A stretch of 64,000 bases of DNA, from NCBI RefSeq assembly GCF_000687455.2, contig NZ_JGVW01000052.1:1-64000 (forward strand), written 5' to 3'. This document shows, one piece after another, positions 36,770-46,488 of the stretch (the first letter of the stretch is position 1; each line of letters begins with the position of its first letter). Below the pieces are notes generated by a model that was not told the origin of the DNA, ran no database searches, and saw only the letters and a list, made by a program, of their open reading frames with translations. Source of the DNA: Burkholderia sp. lig30 (GTDB lineage: Bacteria > Pseudomonadota > Gammaproteobacteria > Burkholderiales > Burkholderiaceae). The translations under genes were made by a program, and so were the position numbers.

Positions 36770-37888
36770 ATGCGACAAGAACTTCCGGCACTCACCTCCC
36801 TTCGCTTTTTTGCGGCAGCGATGATTGTCGCAACGCATGCTAATGAAAGAATATTTACGACCCACGATTGGGGGCCGCTTGCGTCCGGTGTTTCGTTATT
36901 TTTTGTGTTGTCGGGCTTTATCCTGTTCCATGTCTATGGGGAAGCCGTTGAAAATGGCAGGATGCGCCAGTTTTTTCTGGCTCGCTTTGCACGAGTGTGG
37001 CCGATGCACGTTGCTGCGGTATTCATGTTCATGGTGTTAATGAAGCCCCATTTTCATTTGCCGGAATGGACAATTGTGCTCTCCAACATTACTCTGGTCC
37101 AGGGCTGGATTCCGCTACCTCGTTATAATTTTTCTTTCAATGGTGTCGCCTGGAGTATCTCTGCGGAATTTGCCTTCTATCTTCTGTTTCCATTCCTGGC
37201 AAGTAATTTCTCCAAGACGTGGCATTGGAAGTGGATGCTTTCGGTTGTTGTGGTGGTGCTCATGATTGCATTGTGCCAGATCTATCGGATAGATTCCTAC
37301 AATCCAACGGTTAACGGTGTGTCGACCTTTACGTTGCTGTATACCAATCCGGTCGCTCGAGTGATGGAGTTCATTTCCGGAATGGTGGTGTATCTGATTT
37401 TCAAAAAAATTAGCCAGAGAAATTTCAACGCTCTGCTGGCTACGATCATTGAGGTTGCGTTGATCGCGGCGATTTCTGCCATGATCGTCTATTGGCGCCA
37501 GATTTATGATGCCGCTTTCGATGTATCCCGCTCTTTTGCTGACTGGCAAAAGTTCTGCGGACCTTTCCCGTTGTACTCAGCCTTGATCCTTATGTTTGCC
37601 GTTGGACGGGGGCGCGTGTCTGTGTTTCTGAAGAATAGAATTTTTGTGTATCTTGGCGAGACGAGCTTTGCTCTTTACATGGTTCATCAAATAATCAATC
37701 ATTTCTGGGTTAATCATTTTCAGGGGCTGATGCGAGGAAATATGCCCATGTTCTTTATTTCATATTTGCTGGTGACGATGGTTGTTGCGGCGATGGGATA
37801 TCAATTTATTGAAATGCCTGCCAGAAAATTTATTTTGAAATATAATTTTAGGGGTATTTCGCGAGCTGTGTCGGAAGTGCGAAACTGA
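36770..37888 (+). CDS. Acyltransferase 3 family membrane protein
   Basis: 372 residues with about ten membrane helices. ELPALTSLRFFAAAMIVATH is the N-terminal His motif, followed by SLFFVLSGFILFHVYGE, ARFARVWPMHVAAVF and SISAEFAFYLLFPFLA. The frame continues upstream to 36614, but this start gives the standard N-terminus; its ribosome site is weak. AT-rich composition again sets it apart from core genes. Likely adds an acyl group to the exopolysaccharide. Confidence 0.88.
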   Translation: MRQELPALTSLRFFAAAMIVATHANERIFTTHDWGPLASGVSLFFVLSGFILFHVYGEAVENGRMRQFFLARFARVWPMHVAAVFMFMVLMKPHFHLPEWTIVLSNITLVQGWIPLPRYNFSFNGVAWSISAEFAFYLLFPFLASNFSKTWHWKWMLSVVVVVLMIALCQIYRIDSYNPTVNGVSTFTLLYTNPVARVMEFISGMVVYLIFKKISQRNFNALLATIIEVALIAAISAMIVYWRQIYDAAFDVSRSFADWQKFCGPFPLYSALILMFAVGRGRVSVFLKNRIFVYLGETSFALYMVHQIINHFWVNHFQGLMRGNMPMFFISYLLVTMVVAAMGYQFIEMPARKFILKYNFRGISRAVSEVRN

Positions 37889-38205
37889 TCGATACGCACT
37901 GACATCGTTGCCGCATTTGATCACGGCAATGCTTCATGTGCAGTGCACACACGACGCAAAGGACAAGGATGCGATTTGGCGGCGGCTGAAGAGCCTGTAT
38001 CCACAGGTTTCACCGCCATACCGGCTTGCCGGCGAAGCTGCCGATTGATTCGTCGAGCCCTGATTCGCCCGCGCAAGCGACAGGGCGAATCGCGACTACA
38101 AGGGCGCACCGTCGATGGCGTAAGGCTCTATTGCTCCAGTTCGCGACGCAGTATCACGCGTGGTCTGCGAGCGATAATCCGGCGCTGCAGTGCGATCGAG
38201 ACTGC
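37889..38205. terminator. Intergenic region between convergent genes with a 9-bp hairpin
   Basis: GATTCGCCC (38062-38070) and GGGCGAATC (38083-38091) form a perfect stem with a 12-base loop, between the convergent acyltransferase and glycosyltransferase. No T-tract follows. Nothing else coding is recognised. Confidence 0.4.
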
Positions 38206-39375
38206 TCAGGCGGTCTTCGTCGACAATTTCTCCCTCGATGAATCGATCACTTCGGAAACGGAACGATAAAACTGGCGTGCGATGCTCTGCGTTGTGAAGT
38301 GTTCCTGGGCCGACCTTAATCCGCGTTCCGACAGCTCATCCCGATACTCACGATTGTCGATGATGTTGCTGATGCGGCGCGCGAGCGAAGTCGGGTCGTC
38401 TTCGGTGAACGTCGTTCCGCCTTGGGTTTGATCGATCAGGAATGGAATTTCGCCAGAGTCGGAGCCAATGACTGGCACGCCGCAAGCCATCGCTTCGATG
38501 ATGACTCTGCCGAATTGCTCTTTCCAGCTACTCGTTGTGCGAGACGGCACAACAAGCACGTCGAAGCAATTGAGGATACTTGCCGCCTGTTCGTGTGGAA
38601 CGTAACCAACAAAATGGAATCTCGACGGTTGGGCGGCCCGCTGCGCGGTCGTCCGCAGCTTTTCCTCCTCGGGGCCACTTCCAGCGATGACCGCGGCCCA
38701 CTGCTTGTCCTGCAACTGCAGAAGGGCGTCAATTATCAGATCGACCCCTTTTTCCGGAGTCAAACGTCCCAGGTAACCGACGATGAAGGTGTCCGGCGAG
38801 ATTCCCAAAGAAGAGCGCATGCGTTGCCGCCGCTCCGAATTTGGCTGAAACAGCGATGCATCAAATGGCAGCGGCAAAACCGTCGCGTCGTTCCGATAGC
38901 CCTTGCTTCGCAAGACCTCGAGCACCGAATGCGACAACGGGAACGCGATCGACGCCTGGGAAAACATTTTTTTCTCGAACCAGGAAAACGGAAACGGATA
39001 GCTCTTGTTGATGTTTTGCGCGGCGTAGAAGCCGAACGGAATCGAGGTCCTGTTTTCGAGGATGAACTGGCCCGCGACCGACGTGTGAGGATCGTGATGA
39101 ACGAATATGAAGTCGGGCGATACCTGCTTGATTATCTTCTGAATCGATCCCCTGTAAAAGTGAATCGGGATGTTGCCGTTGAAAAGCACCGGGATCGTGA
39201 TGATTTTTCCACGGAAAGACGGCAGCCGCTCAACGCTTTCGATTTTTCCGTACTTGCTGTTCCACGTTTCCGGAACGATCAGCGTAACTTCGCACGCCGC
39301 GAATTGCTCTATTGCGGCAAAGAATGCTTGGTTGATCGGCGTGACACAAGGGTGGCTTATCGCAAGTAGTTTCAT
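38206..39375 (-). CDS. Glycosyltransferase family 4 protein
   Basis: 389 residues from the ATG at 39375 (MKLLAISHPCVTPINQAFFA). Donor-side motifs are GYLGRLTPEKGVDLIIDALL, VIAGSGPEE and E-x7-E in KEQFGRVIIEAMACGVPVIG. It is on the minus strand, opposite to the core glycosyltransferases, with the acyltransferase at 39437 lying directly upstream in the same direction. The two may form a separately transcribed decoration unit adding an acylated side-chain sugar (inference). Confidence 0.88.
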   Translation of the reverse strand: MKLLAISHPCVTPINQAFFAAIEQFAACEVTLIVPETWNSKYGKIESVERLPSFRGKIITIPVLFNGNIPIHFYRGSIQKIIKQVSPDFIFVHHDPHTSVAGQFILENRTSIPFGFYAAQNINKSYPFPFSWFEKKMFSQASIAFPLSHSVLEVLRSKGYRNDATVLPLPFDASLFQPNSERRQRMRSSLGISPDTFIVGYLGRLTPEKGVDLIIDALLQLQDKQWAAVIAGSGPEEEKLRTTAQRAAQPSRFHFVGYVPHEQAASILNCFDVLVVPSRTTSSWKEQFGRVIIEAMACGVPVIGSDSGEIPFLIDQTQGGTTFTEDDPTSLARRISNIIDNREYRDELSERGLRSAQEHFTTQSIARQFYRSVSEVIDSSREKLSTKTA

Positions 39376-39436
39376 GGCGCAGGCAGAAGTTGGATAAGGC
39401 GGCAATCCTGAGCACCGCATCATGGTGATGCGTGGC

Positions 39437-40480
39437 TCAAGCAGAAGGATTTCTTCCGGCAGCCCTCAATGAACTAGGCAGACCGACCCAATCATTCAGT
39501 CTCACGCGCATCGCCATGAACTGGATTCCGATCGGGATCAACACCGCAGCCGTAACGGCCACGGGAATTAGAGCCAGCAAATTGTCGGTGTGCAAGAGTC
39601 GCAGAAGAAGAGTTCGCGTGAAGCCTAGCACTAGGATGTGTATGAGATAGATCGGCATGGAGAACTGGCCGATGACATTCAATGCATTGGCGATCGGCCT
39701 TGCCAGGGCAGCCTTCTCCAGGGTAGCGCATAGCGTCAGTGTCGCGGTGATACCCAGAAGTGCGGCCGGGAATGCCAAGCGATCTTGCACACCCGCGTTG
39801 TCGAGCCCCAACGCGACCACAATGAAGGCGCAGGCGAGAAATCCGGTTCTACCCCAGCTCGGTGCAACATTGGACAGCCAGTTGTGCTCACGCACGAACA
39901 TGCCTAATACGAAATACAGCAATCCGTAAGAAATGTCATTGACCACGCCGGTGGCCAGAAAATGACTCGCGATGAAGGCGCAGAGCGCGCCGGTCAGCAG
40001 CGCCGCCGTTCTCACCCTCAAAAGGGCGAAGCAGATCACGTTGCAAAAGAACAGCGCGTAAAGGAACCATAAGGTCGAGATGGGCGACCAGAATATGTCG
40101 AGCAAGCGGTCGAATTCCATATCATTATTGACGGCACCCGAGCCCGATAGTGCAATTCTTATGCCACCCTGAATGAGCGACCAAAGGACATACGGGTAGA
40201 CGATGGACTTGATGCGATTGAGCCAGAAGTCGCGTCGATTCTTCAGCGCTGACGACTTGAAGAACACTCCGGACAGCACGAAGAAGATTGGCATGTGAAA
40301 GGTATAGATGACGTAGTCCGTCACTACGAGCCACGAGTTGGTATGGACGACGCCGGCGGCAACGAGCCCCCGAAGACAGTGTCCATAGACAACCAATATG
40401 GTGGCAATTCCTTTCGCCATATCGACGACCGCTGATCGCCGAGCGCTCGAGTCGGCCGCAACACCGTGTTGGTGATTCAT
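39437..40480 (-). CDS. Acyltransferase 3 family membrane protein
   Basis: 347 residues starting MNHQHGVAADSSARRSAVVD with the ATG at 40480; the frame is open further upstream but lacks family content. VVDMAKGIATILVVYGHCLR gives the His motif, then FHMPIFFVLSGVFFKSS. A C-terminal IGQFSMPIYLIHILVLGF closes the pattern. It resembles the short membrane acyltransferases of the WcaM/exopolysaccharide acetylase kind. It lies 61 bp upstream of the minus-strand glycosyltransferase. Confidence 0.85.
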   Translation of the reverse strand: MNHQHGVAADSSARRSAVVDMAKGIATILVVYGHCLRGLVAAGVVHTNSWLVVTDYVIYTFHMPIFFVLSGVFFKSSALKNRRDFWLNRIKSIVYPYVLWSLIQGGIRIALSGSGAVNNDMEFDRLLDIFWSPISTLWFLYALFFCNVICFALLRVRTAALLTGALCAFIASHFLATGVVNDISYGLLYFVLGMFVREHNWLSNVAPSWGRTGFLACAFIVVALGLDNAGVQDRLAFPAALLGITATLTLCATLEKAALARPIANALNVIGQFSMPIYLIHILVLGFTRTLLLRLLHTDNLLALIPVAVTAAVLIPIGIQFMAMRVRLNDWVGLPSSLRAAGRNPSA

Positions 40481-40819
40481 CTGTGTTCGCCTAAAGCCAT
40501 TGGACCCTTGCCGAAGGAATGCTCGTATCCCTCTGGATCGAGAATGGTGACAAGACGTATGTGGTGCCGCAACGAACGACATGACGATCGGACAAAATGT
40601 TGTGCGTACACGCCATTCGTACTGGCCGCACCAAGTGCTCATCTGGACGAGTGCGGCAATGCGACAACCGATGATTTCATCCCCGCATGAATCGTGCAAC
40701 GTGCGTGGCGGATTCGCCCAGGGTTTTGTCTTCCGGTTCGCCCGATGCGCGGCTAGCCTGCGATGGCCTTCAACATGCGGCGCTCGTGGCTGTGCGCCTG
40801 CGAATTCGTGAGGTTGCCA
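40481..40819. promoter_or_regulatory. Divergent intergenic region between two acyltransferase genes
   Basis: This 339-bp region should carry promoters for both directions. No clear -35/-10 pair, operator palindrome or small gene could be picked out. The frames running through it lack conserved motifs. Confidence 0.3.
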
Positions 40820-42778
40820 GTGCTTACACAGAAGTCCCCCCTCGGAGGCGGCTACGGCGTTGCTCATGCAGCAAACGGTTATCGCGCGGATATCGACGGG
40901 TTGCGCGCAATCGCTGTTATTCCGGTGATTTTGTTCCATTTTCATTTCCTGAAATTCGGTACCGGAGGATTTGTCGGGGTAGATATTTTCTTTGTTATCT
41001 CCGGCTACCTCATTACGCAGATACTTGTACGGGAAATGGATGGTGGGACATACAGTATCGCGGGATTTTATAGTCGTCGAGTGCGCCGTATTTTTCCGGC
41101 ACTTTTTGTGGTACTGGCGTTCTGTTTGAGCATTACCCTGATCAAGGGCTTCCCGGCGGACGTGCACGATCTGTCGCGCTATATCGTCTCGGTGATATTT
41201 TTTGTTTCAAATGTTATATTTTATTCGTCGAGTGGATATTTCGATGCCGGCATGGCACACAATCCGCTGCTGCACACCTGGTCTTTGTCAGTAGAGGAGC
41301 AGTTCTACGTCGTATTCCCGCTGGTTCTGTTTGCGTTGCGCAAGAAGAGCCGGCGGCTGCAGGTGCTCATTGTCCTGGTGGTTGCCGTCGTGAGCTTTGC
41401 GGAGGCGGTGCGTACGGTTCAGGTCGACCCGAGCGCTGCATTTTATCTACTGCCGTCGCGCGCTTGGGAATTGATGCTCGGCGCCTTGGTCGCAATGGGC
41501 AGTTTGCCGAAACTGCGGAATCGCTGGCTGGCGGAACTGCTTGGCGTCGCAGGTCTGGCGCTGATTTTCGCAAGCATCAAGCTGCTCACGCCACAAACTC
41601 CATTCCCCGGTTTGACTGCGATTCCGCCGACACTTGGCGCGGCGTTGATCATCTATTCCGGTTCTGATGCGCGTACCGCGGTAGCGAGACTGCTTGCCAG
41701 TCCCCCGTTTAGATGGGTGGGATTGATCTCCTATTCGATGTACCTGTGGCACTGGCCCCTGTTTGTTTTCTATACCGATTCGTTTCCGATGCCTGGCACG
41801 ACCGCGAGACTGGCACTGTTGGCCGTCTGCGTGCTCGCTTCGTGGGCGTCGTGGAGATTTGTCGAGACGCCGTTTCGGCGCGCGCGTGCCGACGGCAACA
41901 GGAAGGTTCTTGCGTGGGGCGCAACCGCGATGGCGTCGGTCTGCATTGTCACAATTTCGGCATCGGCGGCAAACGCTGCGCTGCGTACGATTCCCGAAAG
42001 TGTGCAGTCGACTCTGGCGTACCTGAACTACGACGCAGATCGCGAGATGCGTGCGGGAACCTGTTTCATGATCCCGGATCACGGAAGGAATCTGCCGTTC
42101 GACACCGGGACGTGCCTGAAGACGAGTTCCACCAAGAAGAATGTATTGCTTGTTGGTGACAGTCATGCCGCCGATCTCTGGGCGGGATTTTCATCGGTCT
42201 ATTCCGGTGTCAATTTTCTGCAGGCCACCGCATCCGGATGCAAGCCTCTGCTGAACACCACAGGCCCGAAGCGCTGCACGCAGTTGATTCGATATGTGTT
42301 GACGGATTTCGTGCCGGCACGGAAGCCCGACATGATCGTGTTGTCGGGGAACTGGGCGAATCAGGACATCAACGACGTCGTTGCGACGGCGAGGTATCTT
42401 GGGCAGTACGCCGAGCGTGTCGTCGTGCTGGGGCCGACCCCTGCGTTTGACCAGATGTTGCCGCGGCTGTTGGCGCGTAGCATCTATGCGAATGACGACA
42501 CGCTTGTCGCTCGACACGAGCGCCGGGAGCGAGGGGAAATGGACGCGATGTTCTCCCGCAGGCTTGTGCAGGATAGTATTCCGTACGTTTCCACGTATCA
42601 GGCGCTGTGTCGCGAGCAATGCACGCTCTGGGCCGACAAGCACACGCCGATGTACTTCGACGACAATCACCTCACATCGGCGGGTGCCAGAGTGCTGGCC
42701 GAACGGATTCGCGGCGAATTGTTCGACGCAAGGTCGTCAGGTGATGGCGTCGGCAATATGAACGTTTCCTATCATTGA
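40820..42778 (+). CDS. OafA/OatA-type acyltransferase with C-terminal SGNH domain
   Basis: About 652 residues. GTG at 40820 is preferred because GAGG lies six bases upstream; an ATG at 40763 would add 19 residues. Ten to eleven membrane helices (YRADIDGLRAIAVIPVILFH; FFVISGYLITQILVREM; HTWSLSVEEQFYVVFPL) are followed by a periplasmic SGNH hydrolase-like domain with the Ser motif LLVGDSHAADLW and the Asp/His motif DDNHLTSAGA. Such proteins use the membrane part to bring acyl groups across and the SGNH domain to transfer them to the glycan. It overlaps the start region of the haem-motif gene, so the two are probably co-translated. Confidence 0.9.
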   Translation: MLTQKSPLGGGYGVAHAANGYRADIDGLRAIAVIPVILFHFHFLKFGTGGFVGVDIFFVISGYLITQILVREMDGGTYSIAGFYSRRVRRIFPALFVVLAFCLSITLIKGFPADVHDLSRYIVSVIFFVSNVIFYSSSGYFDAGMAHNPLLHTWSLSVEEQFYVVFPLVLFALRKKSRRLQVLIVLVVAVVSFAEAVRTVQVDPSAAFYLLPSRAWELMLGALVAMGSLPKLRNRWLAELLGVAGLALIFASIKLLTPQTPFPGLTAIPPTLGAALIIYSGSDARTAVARLLASPPFRWVGLISYSMYLWHWPLFVFYTDSFPMPGTTARLALLAVCVLASWASWRFVETPFRRARADGNRKVLAWGATAMASVCIVTISASAANAALRTIPESVQSTLAYLNYDADREMRAGTCFMIPDHGRNLPFDTGTCLKTSSTKKNVLLVGDSHAADLWAGFSSVYSGVNFLQATASGCKPLLNTTGPKRCTQLIRYVLTDFVPARKPDMIVLSGNWANQDINDVVATARYLGQYAERVVVLGPTPAFDQMLPRLLARSIYANDDTLVARHERRERGEMDAMFSRRLVQDSIPYVSTYQALCREQCTLWADKHTPMYFDDNHLTSAGARVLAERIRGELFDARSSGDGVGNMNVSYH

Positions 42779-42822
42779 TGGGAGCGCAATGTCGCGCTGC
42801 CAGCGACAATCGGGCGCGGAAA

Positions 42823-45141
42823 ATGAACACCGTCATTACACGCTTGCTGCTGCCTTTTTTGTTGTTGCTATGCCCGGCCGTTGGCTGGGCGCGGCAGCCG
42901 GTCATTCTTCCGCTCGAGGTGATGTATCCCGTCGGGAGCGCCGTGCAGGTTGCCGTGCAAACACTGGCGCCGGCGAGGTTCCTGGCGCTCTCCTTGCATG
43001 GCATCGAGATCGAGGGGCAGGCGGCGGTGAAGGTGAATGATCAGCCGCCGATCGTCATCAAAAACGATACGGTAAAAATTGTCGGGCCCGGCTTGGCGAG
43101 ATCCTTTCCGATTGGAAGCTCCGACGTTTCCTATTACAAGGTGATCATTCCCGTTTCCGTTAACGCGGGAGACGTCAATCTGACATTCACGCTGTTGCGG
43201 ATCGATTCGCGTGTCAGCGGATTTCGCGTGGTCAAGCTGGATCTCCTCGGCGCTGACGGAAAATCAGTTCTCGCCGCCCATTCCGTTGCGGATGACCGAC
43301 CGGAGCGATGGACTGCCCCGCTGAACAACGCGCGCGACATCGCAGAGGGCAAACGGCTTTTCACGGAGCAAGACCTGGTGCGCAGTCCGCTGAGCAGCGG
43401 CGCCATGCGGATGCACTGCGCGGATTGCCATGCGACCGACGGTAGCGATCTCAAGTATTTCAACTATTCGAACCAGAGCATTATCAGTCGATCGCTGTTT
43501 CACGGCTTGTCCGAAAATCAGGGTGAGCAGTTGGCGTCGTACATCAGGAATCTGGCCACCTATCAGTCGAAGAACGGCCGGCCATGGCTTCCTCCATACC
43601 AGCCGGCGGCTGGGCTTGACCGGGTGCCGGTTGACGAATGGGCAGCCGGTGGTGGGATGGAAGGAGCCGTGCTGGACGATCAGGCACAGATGATGCGGTA
43701 CTTGTTTCCAGGTTTCGTGGATGCACGTAAGACGCCGATCTTGCCGTCGGCTTTTTTGAACCCCGACAACCCGCATGGGACGCCGGACAAACTCATCTTC
43801 GCAAGCACCAATATCCGCGAATTGCCGATCGACTTGCCATTGCCCGACTGGAACCATTGGCTGCCATCCATTTCGCTGCGTGAGGCGGTAGGCGGCGATG
43901 CGCAATTCGAACGTTCCGGGATGGCGGTCGCCTTCGACGGGGCGTTTCGCCTGCTGAGCAGTCAGAACGGGAACGTGGCGAAGCTGACCAAGGTCGTGGC
44001 AGTCGTCGACGATCAGGGCAAGCAAATTGCGCTGACAGACAACGGCTACAAGAGTCTGATGGATCAATTGGCGAGACGATTCAGCAATCCCGTGCTGAGT
44101 CCGGATTGGGTCAAGAAACAGAACGCCAGGACGGTCGCGCAAGCACTGTATTCGATCGCGTTGTGGAAGAACGTGAGGACCTGGCAGTTGCAGCAGGGGT
44201 TTCATCTCGACGACAAGATGAGGGCGATCTACGAGAACAACCAGAATGCTCCGTCGACTCTCGCGAATTCGCGCATCGAACCGAGAGGATGGGCGTACAC
44301 GGGGTTATTCTCGACTTCCCCGGGCTTCGGTTTTGGGATCGACAAGACGATCGCTAATCCGTGCGCGCCGCCTGGGCATTCGGGCTGCGCGGTGACCGGC
44401 AACGAGCTCGGCGAGCAGTATCTGCGCGACGTCTGGTACTGGCTGCAGCTCATCCTGAACCCCGGTATGGGACACGAATTCGGCAACAATCCGCTCGACT
44501 GGGGCTACTTTCCGGGGGCGCTGCGCGAGACGGAGGCGGTGACCGGCGAATCACAATATCTGCGCGCGTTGGCGATGACGCTCAAGGCGATGCAGGGGCG
44601 CGATAACGGCTTGTCCTATGTCTATGGCAGCCGCAGCGGCTGGAACGTCTTCAGGCTCGGCGACGAGGTTGCCATCGCTACACCGCCGCGCTATCTGGCA
44701 CGGCCGGTTGTCGAGGCAATCGAGAATGCGAAGTTCAATGCATGGCTGGTCAAGAACAGGTCGTTTTCGAATGAGGAGTGGTATGCGGCCGCGGAGCCGA
44801 AGCGCGATGTCATCACGGACGCCAGCCTCAGTCCGCTCGTCACGACCGAGCAGGTCGTCAACAGCCTGACCGAGAAGCGGTTTGGGTACAACCACAGCAA
44901 TCAGGATTTGATCGATCAAATCCGCGTGATGCTGCCACGGATGACTTGCCATAACGACCTGCATCAGACCGAGCGGAAGATCGTCGACTGGCTGGAGAAT
45001 CTGTATCCGAAGGTCGACTGGATCCAAATCGCGAATGAGAAATTCAATAGTCGCCCGGGCGTGAAGGATGGTATAGCATCGACGCGGGCATGGTGTCGCG
45101 GTATCGGTGGAGACGACACCGCCGGACCGCTTCAGCGTTAG
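42823..45141 (+). CDS. Secreted protein of unknown function with one c-type cytochrome motif (CxxCH)
   Basis: 772 residues from the ATG at 42823, where a clear signal peptide begins (MNTVITRLLLPFLLLLCPAV, cleavage near GWA); an ATG at 42778 overlapping the previous stop is the alternative. Residues about 25-170 look like a beta-rich carbohydrate-binding-like domain. CADCH at about 199-203 is a haem c attachment site. The remaining 550 residues are mostly helical with Trp-rich stretches (NHWLPSISLREAV, AQALYSIALWKNVRTW) and four further Cys. I do not recognise the family. It is directly coupled to the SGNH acyltransferase within an exopolysaccharide locus; a redox enzyme or sensor acting on the exported polymer is a hypothesis only. 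Confidence 0.8.
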   Translation: MNTVITRLLLPFLLLLCPAVGWARQPVILPLEVMYPVGSAVQVAVQTLAPARFLALSLHGIEIEGQAAVKVNDQPPIVIKNDTVKIVGPGLARSFPIGSSDVSYYKVIIPVSVNAGDVNLTFTLLRIDSRVSGFRVVKLDLLGADGKSVLAAHSVADDRPERWTAPLNNARDIAEGKRLFTEQDLVRSPLSSGAMRMHCADCHATDGSDLKYFNYSNQSIISRSLFHGLSENQGEQLASYIRNLATYQSKNGRPWLPPYQPAAGLDRVPVDEWAAGGGMEGAVLDDQAQMMRYLFPGFVDARKTPILPSAFLNPDNPHGTPDKLIFASTNIRELPIDLPLPDWNHWLPSISLREAVGGDAQFERSGMAVAFDGAFRLLSSQNGNVAKLTKVVAVVDDQGKQIALTDNGYKSLMDQLARRFSNPVLSPDWVKKQNARTVAQALYSIALWKNVRTWQLQQGFHLDDKMRAIYENNQNAPSTLANSRIEPRGWAYTGLFSTSPGFGFGIDKTIANPCAPPGHSGCAVTGNELGEQYLRDVWYWLQLILNPGMGHEFGNNPLDWGYFPGALRETEAVTGESQYLRALAMTLKAMQGRDNGLSYVYGSRSGWNVFRLGDEVAIATPPRYLARPVVEAIENAKFNAWLVKNRSFSNEEWYAAAEPKRDVITDASLSPLVTTEQVVNSLTEKRFGYNHSNQDLIDQIRVMLPRMTCHNDLHQTERKIVDWLENLYPKVDWIQIANEKFNSRPGVKDGIASTRAWCRGIGGDDTAGPLQR

Positions 45142-45233
45142 TCCTACCGGCTATGCGTGGTGCAAGGGCAAAGCAGTGCCCCGGCCAAGTACTGGCTCGC
45201 AACGTTGCCCGTACATGCTGGTGGAGCTACTGT

Positions 45234-46241
45234 CTATGCAGATTCGTGGCTCGGAGTTAATGGCAGGCGGTTGCCGCGCTGAATGCCGAGCAAAAGGCGC
45301 GCCGCCAGATGGTTCGATTCGATGCATCTCGAGACGGCGTATGTTGCGCATAGGGCAATGGCGAAGCGCACGAGATCATTGTGTACACCGTGCTTGTACA
45401 GGGATATCTGAATAAATTGATGGGTGAACATGATGCCCATCGACATTGCGCCGAACGAACTAATCACCTTCGAGATGCCGGGGATCCTCGTCGTCGCCCG
45501 AGCGACGGCACGCAATGTGATGAACCACGCATATGCAACGACGAAGGAGGCGAGGGGGATGCCATAGTTCGTGTTCTTCATGTCATAGGCGATCGGAAAG
45601 TGTCGCATTGCTGCAATTGAGGCTATGCAGATTGCGGACGATATAGCCACCAACGTTCTGTTATCGTCAAGTGAGCGTATTCTGTACGCCAAGTAAAAGA
45701 AAGGCATTGCAACGAGGCAGACATTGATTGCGAGAGGAAACCGCAAATTAGCAGCTGCATATTGGTTCGCATAGCCAGATATCAATGCTGCAATCATGAT
45801 GAGTGAGACTGATTGCGGCCTCCACTTCACGATAAGAAAGTTGCATATCTGCTGTGTAAAAAACAGACATGTAACGAACCAGAATGGCCCTTCAAACTCG
45901 ACCAATGCAGCACCCCCATACATGAACCGCGCTACAAGGTGCGAGACGCTGTGAAAGTTGATCGGCGTTCCGGAATTGAGAAGTGTTGGGAGGAAGAGGA
46001 TCGCGAGGAAGCACGCGTATGGAATCAGAAGGTGCCGGACGCCCTTCGAGAGGTACTGTCGGAGATTCGTATTTGGATTGAATAGATGGCCGCTCAGCGC
46101 GAAGAAGAGAGGCATGTGGAAGAGAAAGAAAAGCGTTGCGACTGAACCGTTCTGGATTGTATGGCCCGCCACCACGCTAATAATTCCGATTCCTTTTAGC
46201 GAGTCGATCCATTCAATTCGTGTACGCATTTCCTCTCTCAT
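45234..46241 (-). CDS. Acyltransferase 3 family membrane protein
   Basis: 335 residues with nine to ten helices. RIEWIDSLKGIGIISVVAGH is the His motif; FLFHMPLFFALSGHLFNPNT and SMGIMFTHQFIQISLYKHGV complete the short-acyltransferase pattern seen in capsule and exopolysaccharide modification enzymes. Two in-frame ATGs (46241, 46229) are possible; AGAGGA lies between them. It is AT-richer than the adjacent dehydrogenase gene and convergent with the haem-motif gene. Confidence 0.86.
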   Translation of the reverse strand: MREEMRTRIEWIDSLKGIGIISVVAGHTIQNGSVATLFFLFHMPLFFALSGHLFNPNTNLRQYLSKGVRHLLIPYACFLAILFLPTLLNSGTPINFHSVSHLVARFMYGGAALVEFEGPFWFVTCLFFTQQICNFLIVKWRPQSVSLIMIAALISGYANQYAAANLRFPLAINVCLVAMPFFYLAYRIRSLDDNRTLVAISSAICIASIAAMRHFPIAYDMKNTNYGIPLASFVVAYAWFITLRAVARATTRIPGISKVISSFGAMSMGIMFTHQFIQISLYKHGVHNDLVRFAIALCATYAVSRCIESNHLAARLLLGIQRGNRLPLTPSHESA

Positions 46242-46488
46242 AATTCCACATGATCCCGGTTATTCCACCGCGAGTCGGTGCAGAGCCTCCGTCACTGTAT
46301 GCGGTTCGCTCCGGACTATGTCTCACGCGGCTCCCTAGCGGTTGCAGCGCCATGCGGCTGACTTCCTGGTGACCTTGCGCCGACACATCTCTGCTTGCAT
46401 TGCGCACGGACTGCACCGATATCCAATTTGCTCCGCGTCGTGGTAGCAGCAGGATGTCGGTGCAGAACGCGTGCCGCGTCGAATCGCC

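Noticed and set aside
40481-41167. Upstream extension of the minus-strand acyltransferase to a 576-codon ORF
   Set aside because: The added part overlaps the divergent acyltransferase's coding region and lacks any family similarity.
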